DNA from: Reichenbachiella sp. 5M10
Lineage (GTDB): Bacteria; Bacteroidota; Bacteroidia; Cytophagales; Cyclobacteriaceae
Length of the DNA: 64,000 bases
Assembly: GCF_002742335.1 (NCBI RefSeq)
Contig: NZ_MDGR01000007.1
Location: 2,298,501 to 2,362,500, forward strand
Direction: 5' to 3'
Shown here: positions 56,265 to 64,000 of the stretch, in pieces
Layout: every line of letters begins with the position of its first letter
Numbering within the stretch: position 1 is the first letter of the stretch
Position numbers and translations under genes: made by a program
The notes under the pieces: model-generated
Databases searched by the model: none
What the model was told of the DNA's origin: nothing
What the model saw: the letters and a program-made list of their open reading frames with translations, nothing else

Positions 56265-57035
56265 TCAAGCAAATTGGCGCATAAAATCAGCTGTAGCCTT
56301 CCCAGCATCCCCTACTTCTGCCACTGCCTTGACAAAGGCACTTCCAATGATCCCTCCTTTGGAAAACTTTGTCACTTGATCAAAGGATTCTTTGTCCTTG
56401 ATCCCAAATCCAGTCACCAATGGATTCTTCAAATTCATCGCTTGAAGTCTCGATGCAAACGCCTCGAAATCTTGACTAAAATTCTTATTGACTCCTGTCG
56501 TAGCAGCAGACGAAACCATATAGATAAAGCTATCCGTGTGCTCATCAATCAGGCGAATCCTGGCATCTGTAGAAGAGGGAGTAATCAAGATAATATTGCG
56601 CAAGCCATACTGCTCTACGATGGCTTTGTATTCACTGATATATTCTTCGACCGGCAGATCTGGAATGATCAAGCCATCGGCTCCAACCTCTTGACATTTT
56701 TGACAGAATCGTTCAAAGCCATATTGAATGATCGGATTGAGTGAACTCATCATAATCAAAGGAACCTTCACCGTCTCTCTCACTCCTGTCAACTGATCAA
56801 AAAGCAACTGTACAGACATCCCATTTTCTAGTGCCACGGTATTGCTATGCTGTATGGTAGGGCCATCTGCTATCGGATCAGAGAAAGGCACTCCTACCTC
56901 GATCATATCCGCTCCACTCCGCTCCAATTGCTGAAGAATCTTCACGGTATCATCCAATTTTGGATAGCCTGCTGTAAAGTATATCGAAAGGATATTATCT
57001 TTATAATCCAACACTGTATTTATTCTATTACTCAT
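56265..57035 (-). CDS. trpA: tryptophan synthase alpha subunit TrpA
   Basis: Cleaves indole-3-glycerol phosphate to indole, which is channelled to TrpB. The 256-residue protein carries Glu46 in MIEVGVPFSD and Asp57 in IADGPTIQHS, both catalytic. It is the last gene of the trp operon. The ATG at 57035 begins MSNRINTVLDYK. A longer open frame to 57206 runs into trpB and is not used. The 20-base gap to trpB is unremarkable. The 116 bases after the stop are AT-rich and show no clear terminator. Confidence 0.96.
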   Translation of the reverse strand: MSNRINTVLDYKDNILSIYFTAGYPKLDDTVKILQQLERSGADMIEVGVPFSDPIADGPTIQHSNTVALENGMSVQLLFDQLTGVRETVKVPLIMMSSLNPIIQYGFERFCQKCQEVGADGLIIPDLPVEEYISEYKAIVEQYGLRNIILITPSSTDARIRLIDEHTDSFIYMVSSAATTGVNKNFSQDFEAFASRLQAMNLKNPLVTGFGIKDKESFDQVTKFSKGGIIGSAFVKAVAEVGDAGKATADFMRQFA

Positions 57036-57055
57036 CTTTCTTTGCTTCGTTAGGA

Positions 57056-58237
57056 TTATAAATATTTCATATAGGTCTCTAGATCCTTGTCTCCTCGACC
57101 GGACAGATTCACAACGACCGATTGGTCTTTGCCGAACTTTGTCTGGTCCAAAACGGCCAAGGCATGCGACGATTCTACTGCAGGAATAATCCCTTCCAAT
57201 TTGCACAATTCCAATCCAGCCCTCATCGCATCATCATCTGTAATAGCCTGATATTCGACACGCCCCGTCTCAAACCAATGCGCCAACGCTGGACCAATAC
57301 CAGGGTAATCCAACCCTGCAGATATCGAATGTGGCTCTACCACTTGACCGTCTTCAGTTTGCATAAAGAGCGTCTTGCTGCCATGCAATATTCCACTTAC
57401 TCCTTTGAAAGTAGCTGCTGCAGTGAATCCTGATTCGAGCCCTTTTCCTGCCGCTTCTGCTGCAATCAAACGAACCTTCTCGTCCTCCAAAAAATGATAG
57501 AACGCACCCGTTGCATTGCTCCCACCGCCGACACATGCAATGACCACATCTGGCAGTTCAGACCCGGTCTTTTCTTTGAGCTGTTTCCGGATCTCTTCGC
57601 TGATCACGGATTGGAATTTGGCTACCATATCAGGATACGGGTGAGGCCCTACGACAGAGCCGATTATATAGTGGGTATCAAAGGGATTCGCAATCCAATA
57701 ACGCATTGCTTCGTTGGTCGCATCCTTGAGTGTTTTGGACCCAGAAGACACCGGCACAACCGTCGCTCCGAGCATCTTCATCCTCCCGACATTTGGAGCC
57801 TGGCGCTGCACATCCAACTCCCCCATAAACACCGTACACTCCAATCCCATCAGCGCACAAGCCGTCGCAGTAGCCACTCCATGTTGCCCTGCTCCTGTCT
57901 CCGCAATGATGCGTTTCTTACCAAGTTTTTTTGCCAAGATAATCTGCCCAAGTGAGTTGTTGATTTTATGTGCACCAGTATGATTTAGATCCTCTCTTTT
58001 GAGGTATACATTGGTCTCATACTTCTCCGAAAGACGTGTCGCGAGATACAAAGGACTCGGTCGTCCCACATAATCTCTCAGCAGCACGTCAAACTCCGCC
58101 TTAAACTCAGGAGATTCCATGATCTCCACGTATTTCTCTTGAAGCTCTGCTACATTGGCCTGCATCATCTCAGGAATGAACGCCCCACCAAAACTCCCAA
58201 AATAACCCCGTTCGTCTGGGTTCAAATTAGTTTTCAT
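57056..58237 (-). CDS. trpB: tryptophan synthase beta subunit TrpB
   Basis: Condenses indole with serine using PLP. At 393 residues it is full length. The PLP lysine is Lys91 in [15 protein letters not shown]. The phosphate-binding [12 protein letters not shown] loop and the C-terminal [15 protein letters not shown] region are intact. It lies four bases after trpF and is part of one transcription unit with trpA. Confidence 0.97.
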   Translation of the reverse strand: MKTNLNPDERGYFGSFGGAFIPEMMQANVAELQEKYVEIMESPEFKAEFDVLLRDYVGRPSPLYLATRLSEKYETNVYLKREDLNHTGAHKINNSLGQIILAKKLGKKRIIAETGAGQHGVATATACALMGLECTVFMGELDVQRQAPNVGRMKMLGATVVPVSSGSKTLKDATNEAMRYWIANPFDTHYIIGSVVGPHPYPDMVAKFQSVISEEIRKQLKEKTGSELPDVVIACVGGGSNATGAFYHFLEDEKVRLIAAEAAGKGLESGFTAAATFKGVSGILHGSKTLFMQTEDGQVVEPHSISAGLDYPGIGPALAHWFETGRVEYQAITDDDAMRAGLELCKLEGIIPAVESSHALAVLDQTKFGKDQSVVVNLSGRGDKDLETYMKYL

Positions 58238-58241
58238 ATTT

Positions 58242-58862
58242 CTATTGCTTCTTCGTTTCGCTTATAAATTTATTGAGCAAATCCACGTCCTTTAGCCCCG
58301 GCTCAATCTCAAACCGGCTATTGACATCTATTGCTATCAGTTGTTCTATATTCAAGTCACGCAGGCGCGCTACGTCTTCAGGGCCAATTCCACCACTCAA
58401 AACCAGCGGCACTTCCCCACGGTACTGACTCAATACGCTCCAATCGAATTTGACTCCATTGCCACCATGGTCTACTCCTTTGGTGTCAAACAAATACGCA
58501 TCGACACAGTCTGCATACATTCCCAACTGAGCCGGCAATGCATCATACACTGGAAATGCCTTCCATACTGCAAAACCTCCCTTCTTCAGTGCCGCACAAT
58601 CCTCTGGCGATTCCTCACCATGCAATTGCAACACATCGAGACGATAAGCCTCAGCGATGGATCGTATTTCATCCACGGCTTCATTGACGAACACCCCTAC
58701 CTTTCGTTTGTCTAGAGCATGTAGAGCATCCTGTGACAGGTCCCCATCCGAAAAAAAACGCTTGGACTTGCGATAAAAGATAAAACCCACATAATCCACC
58801 TCTGAAGCTTTCAACTCAGACAGATTGGATTGTGTTCGTATCCCACATACTTTGACTTGCAT
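58242..58862 (-). CDS. trpF: phosphoribosylanthranilate isomerase TrpF
   Basis: Isomerises phosphoribosylanthranilate to the carboxyphenylamino form. The 206-residue TIM-barrel shows [11 protein letters not shown] (catalytic Cys), [31 protein letters not shown] (catalytic Asp) and [13 protein letters not shown]. The ATG at 58862 overlaps the trpC stop (TGATG); a GTG one codon earlier is possible. It is a separate gene here, not fused to trpC as in E. coli. Confidence 0.95.
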   Translation of the reverse strand: MQVKVCGIRTQSNLSELKASEVDYVGFIFYRKSKRFFSDGDLSQDALHALDKRKVGVFVNEAVDEIRSIAEAYRLDVLQLHGEESPEDCAALKKGGFAVWKAFPVYDALPAQLGMYADCVDAYLFDTKGVDHGGNGVKFDWSVLSQYRGEVPLVLSGGIGPEDVARLRDLNIEQLIAIDVNSRFEIEPGLKDVDLLNKFISETKKQ

Positions 58863-59650
58863 CACACTAGTTCTTCGGTCATAAACTTCTTCAACTCAGC
58901 AGCAGGGTCTTCGTGCTTCATGAACTGCTCACCGATGAGAAACCCCTTGTAGCCTGCTGCAGTAAGCTGTACCATATCTTGGGTAGTGGAGATTCCACTT
59001 TCTGAAATTTTCAGCTGCTCTTTGGGCAATATTGCTGATAGATCTATGGAGTTTTGGATCGTTGTTTTGAACCGTTTCAGATCACGATTGTTCACCCCCA
59101 AAATATCCACTTCAGAAATATAAGCCTGTCGAAATTCCTCTTCATTGTGAATCTCCAGCAGCACTTCCAAGCCCAAATCATGCGCCACTTTCGTGAAATG
59201 CACTATCTCTTCTTTGGTCAGGATCGCCGCGATCAACAGCATCAGGTCTGCGCCTACTGCTTTGGTCTTATAGATCTGGTATTCATCGATGATGAAGTCC
59301 TTGCGCAATATCGGGCAAGTCACATGCGGTCTCGCACGTTGTAAATCCTCTATCGTCCCCCCAAAAAACGGCTCGTCCGTCAAGATGGACACAGCGGAAG
59401 CACCCGCTTCACAGTACCCTTTTGTCACCTTCACCACATCTACCTGGTCATTGATGACCCCTTTGGATGGTGACTGGCGCTTGAATTCGGAAATAATCCC
59501 CGGCAACACCGATCGCTTCAGCCGTTCGGCAGTAGAAATCCCCGTCCTAGCAAACCCAGGCATCTTGATCAACTGATCGATGCTAAACAATTCCTTTTGT
59601 GCGGCGACTTCCTTGTGCTTTTCCGCAACTATTTTATCCAATACATTCAT
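58862..59650 (-). CDS. trpC: indole-3-glycerol phosphate synthase TrpC
   Basis: Closes the indole ring. The 262-residue barrel has the family blocks GIISEFKRQSPSKG (catalytic Lys in the loop), AVSILTDEPFFGGT, PILRKDFIIDEYQIY, LLEIHNEEE, ILGVNNRDLKRFKT and SESGI. It overlaps trpD by four bases (ATGA) and touches trpF, so the operon is tightly coupled. Confidence 0.96.
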   Translation of the reverse strand: MNVLDKIVAEKHKEVAAQKELFSIDQLIKMPGFARTGISTAERLKRSVLPGIISEFKRQSPSKGVINDQVDVVKVTKGYCEAGASAVSILTDEPFFGGTIEDLQRARPHVTCPILRKDFIIDEYQIYKTKAVGADLMLLIAAILTKEEIVHFTKVAHDLGLEVLLEIHNEEEFRQAYISEVDILGVNNRDLKRFKTTIQNSIDLSAILPKEQLKISESGISTTQDMVQLTAAGYKGFLIGEQFMKHEDPAAELKKFMTEELV

Positions 59651-60642
59651 GATACTTCTTCGATAAACTTCTTAAAACAATGATATGCGGCTCCCGAATC
59701 GATCGACTCTTTCGCTTGAGCGATACCTGCTTCGTAGCTCTCCAATTTTTGCCCCATGTAGAGTGCCAATCCCGCATTAGCCAACACCACGTTTGTTTGA
59801 GCCATTGTTGCTTCTCCTTTGAGTACTTGCTCAAATATCTTCGCCGAATCTTCCACAGTTTCTCCTCCATATATCTCCTCTGGCTGCACTACTCCCAGTC
59901 CAATTTGCTCTGGCGAATACGTCTGAATGCCATCACGAGTATACACTTTGAAATCTCCCGTCAACGAAACCTCATCATAGCCATCCATTGCATGTACGAC
60001 GGCACAATCCCGTCCCTCTGCCTTGTGCAAGTCCTGATAGAGCTGTGCCACTTCCAAGCTATACACCCCCATCAATTGCTTGGCCGGCTTGCTAGGATTG
60101 ACCAAAGGGCCAAGCATGTTGAAGAAGGTCTTCAAACCCATTTCTTTCCGCACTGGAGCTACATTCTTCATCGCAGGATGAAAGAGCGGCGCATGCAAGA
60201 AACAAATACCGGCTTTCTCCATGCTACGCTGCAGCACGCCCTCATCCGAAGGAAACACATAGCCAAAATGACTTAGTAAATTAGAAGAGCCACAATTGGA
60301 GGACACCCCATTGTTGCCGTGCTTGGCGATCCTTTGCCCTGCACCTGCCACTACAAATGAGGAAGTGGTCGAGATATTGAAGGTATCCTTGCCATCTCCA
60401 CCTGTACCACACATATCCATGGCATCATAGGCACTCAGATCTATGGGACGGCACAATTCAAGCATGGCATTTTTGAAACCTGCCAACTCGTGCGCATGGA
60501 TGTCTCGCATCAAATATATGGTAAGAAATGCTGCCAATTGACTCTGATTACACTCTCCTGATGCCAATTGTTTGAGTGCTGCATGTGCTTCCTCTTTGCT
60601 CAACACATAGCCCTCTGTGAGTTTTTGTAATACTTCTTTCAT
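59647..60642 (-). CDS. trpD: anthranilate phosphoribosyltransferase TrpD
   Basis: Adds phosphoribose from PRPP to anthranilate. The 331-residue protein shows the PRPP/glycine-rich loop DMCGTGGDGKDTFNIST and the following KHGNNGVSSNCGSSNLL block. The HPAMKNVAPVRKEMGLKTFFN segment for anthranilate binding is also present. It is a stand-alone protein, not fused to TrpG. There is a 97-base gap to trpG, unusually large for this operon, with a small hairpin just before the start. Confidence 0.96.
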   Translation of the reverse strand: MKEVLQKLTEGYVLSKEEAHAALKQLASGECNQSQLAAFLTIYLMRDIHAHELAGFKNAMLELCRPIDLSAYDAMDMCGTGGDGKDTFNISTTSSFVVAGAGQRIAKHGNNGVSSNCGSSNLLSHFGYVFPSDEGVLQRSMEKAGICFLHAPLFHPAMKNVAPVRKEMGLKTFFNMLGPLVNPSKPAKQLMGVYSLEVAQLYQDLHKAEGRDCAVVHAMDGYDEVSLTGDFKVYTRDGIQTYSPEQIGLGVVQPEEIYGGETVEDSAKIFEQVLKGEATMAQTNVVLANAGLALYMGQKLESYEAGIAQAKESIDSGAAYHCFKKFIEEVS

Positions 60643-60739
60643 TGCGATTGTATTCTCCCCAGCACCTCGCTGGATTTAGACTTTACTGTGACACTCGTAC
60701 ATGAGCACCACTTCTTGTTTTCTTTGCTTTGACGACAGC
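60643..60739 (-). other. trpG-trpD intercistronic gap with short hairpin
   Basis: Ninety-seven bases without a gene; all other trp junctions are at most 20 bases or overlap. On the minus strand CCAGC pairs with GCTGG (60659-60673), about 16 bases before the trpD ATG. An eight-codon frame is present but not credible. It may influence trpD translation or mark an old rearrangement. Confidence 0.4.
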
Positions 60740-61306
60740 CTAAAGCTTCATCCAGTTTTCCATCATCTGGACTCCATGCTCAGTCAGAATGGATTCGGGA
60801 TGAAACTGCACCCCCCTGACGTCATACTTTTTGTGCACGAGCGCCATCACCTCGTTGCTATCATCTACCGCTGTCACTTCTACCTCTCCAGTCTGCTTTG
60901 GGTCTACTGCCCAACTGTGGTAGCGACAGATTTTGAACTGCTGTGGCAAGCCAGCAAACAAAGCATCATCCGACATCACATTTACATTGGTAGCAATACC
61001 ATGAAGAACATCGGGCAAGTTGTAAAGCACTCCGCCAAAGCACTCGGCGATGGCTTGATGCCCCAAACACACCCCTAAGATATTCTTATCAGGAGCGTAG
61101 GTGCGAATTGTATCCATCAAGATCCCACTGTCTTTGGGCAAACCAGGACCTGGAGACAACAAGATACGATCATACTTGGCAACATCTGCCAAAGCAATCT
61201 GATCATTGCGGTATACATCTAAGTTCTCGTCTCCTTCGAGTTCACGAATAATGTGCACAAGATTGTAGGTAAACGAATCGTAATTATCTAAAACTAAGGT
61301 CTTCAT
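60740..61306 (-). CDS. trpG: anthranilate synthase component II TrpG (glutamine amidotransferase)
   Basis: Supplies ammonia from glutamine to TrpE. The 188-residue class-I amidotransferase has the oxyanion SPGPGLPKDSG, nucleophile Cys80 in LGVCLGHQAI, and His169/Glu171 in GVQFHPESI. It overlaps trpE by four bases (ATGA) for coupled expression of the 1:1 complex. It could also serve PabB, but no pabB is nearby. Confidence 0.95.
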   Translation of the reverse strand: MKTLVLDNYDSFTYNLVHIIRELEGDENLDVYRNDQIALADVAKYDRILLSPGPGLPKDSGILMDTIRTYAPDKNILGVCLGHQAIAECFGGVLYNLPDVLHGIATNVNVMSDDALFAGLPQQFKICRYHSWAVDPKQTGEVEVTAVDDSNEVMALVHKKYDVRGVQFHPESILTEHGVQMMENWMKL

Positions 61307-62736
61307 TTTGCTATGATTTGGGCTTTATTCAAACTATTGGCTCTCTCTATGGCTGTACGCAAAGCCCCTATTTTATTGTATACTTCTTGCACTTCACTAT
61401 CTGGATTGGATTTGGCGACTACCCCCGCCCCTGCGCGAAAATGCAGCTCATTGTCTTGACTAAGAAAAGACCGAATCAATATGGCGTGGTTAAAATTACC
61501 GTAGAAATCCATCAAGCCAATCATGCCGCCGTAGTACCCACGTACTGTCGCTTCATACCCATCGATCAATCCCATAGCTTTGTACTTGGGAGCGCCAGAA
61601 AGTGTTCCCGCTGGAAAAGTATCTGCAGCCAAATCTATGGCTGATTTCCCACTGCGCAACACAGTAGTCACCTTAGATACCAAATGAATGACATGTGAAA
61701 AGAATTGAATCTCTTTGAACTTCTCTACCTTCACTTTGTCCCCCGAAATACTCAAATCATTCCGAGCGAGATCAACAAGCATGACGTGCTCTGAGGTTTC
61801 TTTTTCGTCTTCGGAGAGCGCTTTGGCAGCAAGAGTATCCTCTTCGTCATTGCCTGTACGCCTGTAGGTCCCAGCGATCGGAAAGATCGCCGCTTCTCCG
61901 TCATTGACCTCCAACTGTGCCTCTGGTGAGGAGCCAAAGATGCGGAACTTGCCATAATCGAAATAAAACAAATATGGTGAGGGGTTGACACTGCGCAAAG
62001 CCCTGTACAAGAAGAAATCATCCCCTTGGTAATCGGTCTTGAAGCTTCGTGAGAGCACCATTTGAAAAGTATCTCCCAGCTGACTGTGTTCGATGGCTTT
62101 GAGGACATTGGCTCGAAATTCCTCATCTGTCATATCAGACTCGATTTCCCCTGATGAAGAGAACTCAAATTGAGGCGTCTTGGACGAAAAGATCAGTTCC
62201 TCTACGCTTTCGATCCCTGCATAGCTGACTACTGGGTCGCCACTATTTTCGGTAATGAATAGCTTGTTACGAAAATGGTCGAAGGCAATGACATACTTGA
62301 AACAGAAATACTGCATCAGAGGTGTCTCAAAATTCTTTGGTTTGGCAGGATTGAAAGAAATATCTTCAAAATACTGTACCGCCTCATAACTCGTAAAGCC
62401 AAACAAACCTGACTTGGTAAAATACTGTTTATCATCCTGAGGTTTGAAGCACTCTGAGAACGCAATGAACTCATCACGTAAATCAACCTCTCCAAGCCGC
62501 TCGGACTGCTCTTCCTCTTCAGGAAATCTCTTGTAGAGGTGTTCGTTTTCTACCCGAAATTCCGCAACAGGCTGAAACCCGATATAGGAAATACTCCCCT
62601 CCTTGGCATGATAATCTGAACTCTCTAGCAGAAAAGAATTGGGGTAGGCTTCTCTGACTCTAAGGTAGATACTCACTGGGGTGACCAGATCTCCAAGTAT
62701 CTCTTTGGTTTTGGAATAGATTTTAACTTCTTTCAT
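61303..62736 (-). CDS. trpE: anthranilate synthase component I TrpE
   Basis: Makes anthranilate from chorismate, the committed step of tryptophan synthesis. The 477-residue protein has the N-terminal LLES motif (36-39 in SFLLESSDYHA) that in other TrpE enzymes forms the feedback tryptophan site. The chorismate-binding C-terminal half includes DTFQMVLSRSF, PIAGTYRRTGN, LVDLARNDLS, TFPAGTLSGAPK and FRAGAGVVA. First gene of trpEGDCFBA. The ATG at 62736 is preferred to a TTG immediately before it. Expression is probably attenuated by the leader just upstream. Confidence 0.97.
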   Translation of the reverse strand: MKEVKIYSKTKEILGDLVTPVSIYLRVREAYPNSFLLESSDYHAKEGSISYIGFQPVAEFRVENEHLYKRFPEEEEQSERLGEVDLRDEFIAFSECFKPQDDKQYFTKSGLFGFTSYEAVQYFEDISFNPAKPKNFETPLMQYFCFKYVIAFDHFRNKLFITENSGDPVVSYAGIESVEELIFSSKTPQFEFSSSGEIESDMTDEEFRANVLKAIEHSQLGDTFQMVLSRSFKTDYQGDDFFLYRALRSVNPSPYLFYFDYGKFRIFGSSPEAQLEVNDGEAAIFPIAGTYRRTGNDEEDTLAAKALSEDEKETSEHVMLVDLARNDLSISGDKVKVEKFKEIQFFSHVIHLVSKVTTVLRSGKSAIDLAADTFPAGTLSGAPKYKAMGLIDGYEATVRGYYGGMIGLMDFYGNFNHAILIRSFLSQDNELHFRAGAGVVAKSNPDSEVQEVYNKIGALRTAIERANSLNKAQIIAK

Positions 62737-62747
62737 CAATTTTTAGC

Positions 62748-62834
62748 AAAAAAAAAGCCCTGACTGTGAACGTCAAGGCTAATGTTATATCTTTTAAAAT
62801 ACACACTCGTTGTGTTCACTTCTGATTAGAAATG
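62748..62834 (-). promoter_or_regulatory. trp attenuator (competing 1:2, 2:3 and 3:4 RNA pairings)
   Basis: Read on the minus strand. Pairing 1:2 is CATTTCT with AGAAGTG (62828-62834 and 62817-62823). Pairing 2:3 is GTGAAC (62814-62819) with GTTCAC (62766-62771). Pairing 3:4 is AGCCTTGAC (62772-62780) with GTCAGGGCT (62756-62764), then a nine-T tract ending 12 bases before the trpE ATG. Strand 2 is shared between 1:2 and 2:3, and strand 3 loops inside the terminator, so the states exclude one another. The three Trp codons lie directly before strand 1, so a stalled ribosome would free strand 2 and let trpE be read. Confidence 0.9.
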
Positions 62835-62872
62835 CACCACCACCAAGTCATATTTTTGTTTACCATTTTCAT
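62816..62872 (-). CDS. trpL: trp leader peptide TrpL
   Basis: An 18-codon frame encoding MKMVNKNMTWWWCISNQK with a TGA stop. Three consecutive TGG codons (62837-62845) are far above chance in so short a frame and sit just where a stalled ribosome would mask strand 1 of the attenuator. The TGA lies inside strand 2. Two later in-frame ATG codons (62866 and 62851) are also possible starts; the last gives MTWWWCISNQK. The first is very close to the predicted -7 box and might be leaderless, so the exact start is open. Confidence 0.88.
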   Translation of the reverse strand: MKMVNKNMTWWWCISNQK

Positions 62873-62877
62873 TGTTG

Positions 62878-62908
62878 CAATTATATCTCAGTCCGACCAA
62901 AGCGCAAA
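62878..62908 (-). promoter_or_regulatory. trp operon promoter
   Basis: On the minus strand: TTTG (62905-62908), a 19-base spacer, then TATAATTG (62878-62885), one mismatch to TAnnTTTG. The first leader ATG begins five bases after the box. It gives a single promoter for leader plus trpEGDCFBA. No Trp-repressor-type palindrome was seen overlapping it. Confidence 0.65.
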
Positions 62909-63122
62909 ATTTTCTCCTCTATTTTTACCCTCTCCTTCTACATTTCCTACAGACCAAGGTCAAAATCATATGAAGATATTTCATTTATCATACGTCACAT
63001 TTTTGAGAAGTTGTATAAATTAGACCATACGTAATACGTAGATTTCATACACGACCCATGCTATTGCCCTGCTTGAACTAGAGAGCGAGAGGCAATACAA
63101 ACCAAACACTAAACCTATCCCT
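62909..63122. other. gene-free region between the trp promoter and the TerB-like gene
   Basis: About 210 bases with no supported gene. It contains TACGTAATACGTA (around 63029-63041) and an inverted repeat TATTGCC (63062-63068) with GGCAATA (63091-63097) that would form a hairpin 26 bases before the next ATG. The role is unknown. Confidence 0.45.
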
Positions 63123-63530
63123 ATGGCTAATGTCAAAGAGCACCTTAGTTTACTCGTGCATCTCTCGAAAGTCGACAATTTCATCGCAGAGCCCGAGACC
63201 AAAATGATCCACTACATCGGGTCGCTCCACGGACTGACCGAAGACGATATCGAAACGATCATAGACAATCCTCTGCCCATAGCAGACCTGAGCAATTTGC
63301 AACCAGAGGTAAAATTTGAATACCTCTTCAACATTGTACAATTGATGAAAGTAGACGGCAAGGTATTCCAATCCGAAATCGATTTCTGTGAACGAATCGC
63401 AATCAAATTGGGCTACAAGCCAGGAGTAATTGCTGATTTGTCTGCCTATGTATACAGTGACCCAAACATCAGCACCAACCGAAACTTTCTCCGAAGCATT
63501 GCCGACGAACATCTGATCCCTCGCAACTAG
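63123..63530 (+). CDS. TerB-like (tellurite-resistance/DjlA-type) helical domain protein
   Basis: A 135-residue cytoplasmic, mostly helical protein. The repeated pattern LLVHLSKVDNFIAEPETKMI and IVQLMKVDGKVFQSEIDFCERIAIKLG is the acidic helical layout of TerB-like domains, in which conserved Asp residues bind metal. Despite the name, such proteins usually serve as interaction or calcium-binding modules, not tellurite resistance. No ter genes are adjacent. It is convergent with the truncated barrel gene. Confidence 0.78.
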   Translation: MANVKEHLSLLVHLSKVDNFIAEPETKMIHYIGSLHGLTEDDIETIIDNPLPIADLSNLQPEVKFEYLFNIVQLMKVDGKVFQSEIDFCERIAIKLGYKPGVIADLSAYVYSDPNISTNRNFLRSIADEHLIPRN

Positions 63531-63561
63531 CTCTTGACTAGGACAAACATACTTGGGCTTA

Positions 63562-63999
63562 CTACTTCCTCTTGGTTTTGACCTTTGAGGTACTCTTTCC
63601 TTTCTTACTCAGTCTAGAATCATACCCAAACATATAGGCCGCAGACAGGACAAGCATGTTGGTACGGTACTCTGTATCCTCTTGGTACAACAAGGCATCC
63701 GACATCTTGTTGCCCTCATTGAACGCCAAGAACGAATGTCCAAAGCTATACTTGACATCTAGGATGATACGACTCATCGGGGACGGTTCGATGATCATCC
63801 CAAACCCAAAGTCTAAAGCATACTGCAAACGGTTGGGTTTGGAAATAATAAAAGTCCCTGGCTCGTTGATCTCTTCCAATTCTTCTTCGGTCAAATCCAT
63901 AAACTTGACTTGGTAATCAATCTGATCTTCACCAAAACTCTCCAACTCATCGGTACTCAGTGTCCCCGTGCCTCCCAGCCAATAACTCAGCCTCGGACC
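63562..63999 (-). CDS. outer-membrane beta-barrel protein, 5' end beyond the window
   Basis: The frame is open to the right edge (at least 145 residues visible), so the start lies outside. Visible residues begin GPRLSYWLGGTGTLS, a turn-rich barrel strand. Later strands include LQYALDFGFGMIIEPSPMSRI, ILDVKYSFGHSFLAF and NMLVLSAAYMFGY, followed by a basic tail (KKGKSTSKVKTKRK) after the last strand. This suits a PorT-like or general outer-membrane barrel. The true N terminus and signal peptide cannot be seen. The apparent start at 63945 is a TTG inside the gene. Confidence 0.65.
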   Translation of the reverse strand, partial: GPRLSYWLGGTGTLSTDELESFGEDQIDYQVKFMDLTEEELEEINEPGTFIISKPNRLQYALDFGFGMIIEPSPMSRIILDVKYSFGHSFLAFNEGNKMSDALLYQEDTEYRTNMLVLSAAYMFGYDSRLSKKGKSTSKVKTKRK

Positions 64000-64000
64000 C

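Overview
This window is about 64 kb of a Bacteroidota chromosome. The best guess is a marine or aquatic member of the Cytophagales, but that order-level guess is inference. The phylum rests on several signs. Promoters look like the Bacteroidota type (TTTG, about 19 bases, TAnnTTTG) and most genes lack Shine-Dalgarno sequences. There is a Bacteroidota-style LptE lipoprotein, a bifunctional GNAT/carbon-nitrogen hydrolase, alginate-export-type and small outer-membrane barrels, and a DUF3127 protein. No rRNA, tRNA, CRISPR array, transposase, phage gene or integration site was recognised, so this reads as core chromosome.

Layout. 1-8 kb (+): the 3' part of miaB, a sigma-54 activator, lptE, a long low-complexity TPR protein, secG, then groES-groEL. 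8-16 kb (+): an outer-membrane barrel, a chemotaxis receptor, a DUF3127 protein with an SSB-like tail, a TPR protein, and a tight phosphosulfolactate synthase / DUF368 / aroE cluster. 16-24 kb: a secreted hypothetical, uvrB, then BOF, LysE-type and GH3 genes on the minus strand, then the PLP-binding protein YggS and outer-membrane phospholipase A on the plus strand. 23.6-34 kb: a secreted three-repeat protein, a NarL-type response regulator and Cache-domain kinase, a divergent amtB, a CPA1 antiporter lacking the usual Asp of its ND motif, an SGNH esterase, the GNAT/nitrilase fusion, a luciferase-like oxidoreductase, and slyD. 34-56 kb: hrpB, a lipase, two POT peptide transporters, a TolB-like propeller protein, a RetSat-like oxidoreductase, a patatin, ilvC, an AraC regulator, a ModF-like double ATPase diverging from an FtsX permease, carbonic anhydrase, paired small barrels and an HTTM protein. 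56-63 kb (-): a complete trpEGDCFBA operon. The end holds a TerB-like gene and the truncated end of an outer-membrane barrel gene.

The strongest observation is the leader of the trp operon. It has a promoter, an 18-codon leader peptide with three consecutive Trp codons, and mutually exclusive 1:2, 2:3 and 3:4 pairings. The last pairing is a terminator just before trpE. This is a textbook ribosome-mediated attenuator outside the Proteobacteria. A second regulatory lead is a near-identical palindrome (core TCCGTAT-AATACGGA) found next to the response-regulator gene and upstream of the antiporter gene. It may be the regulator's operator.
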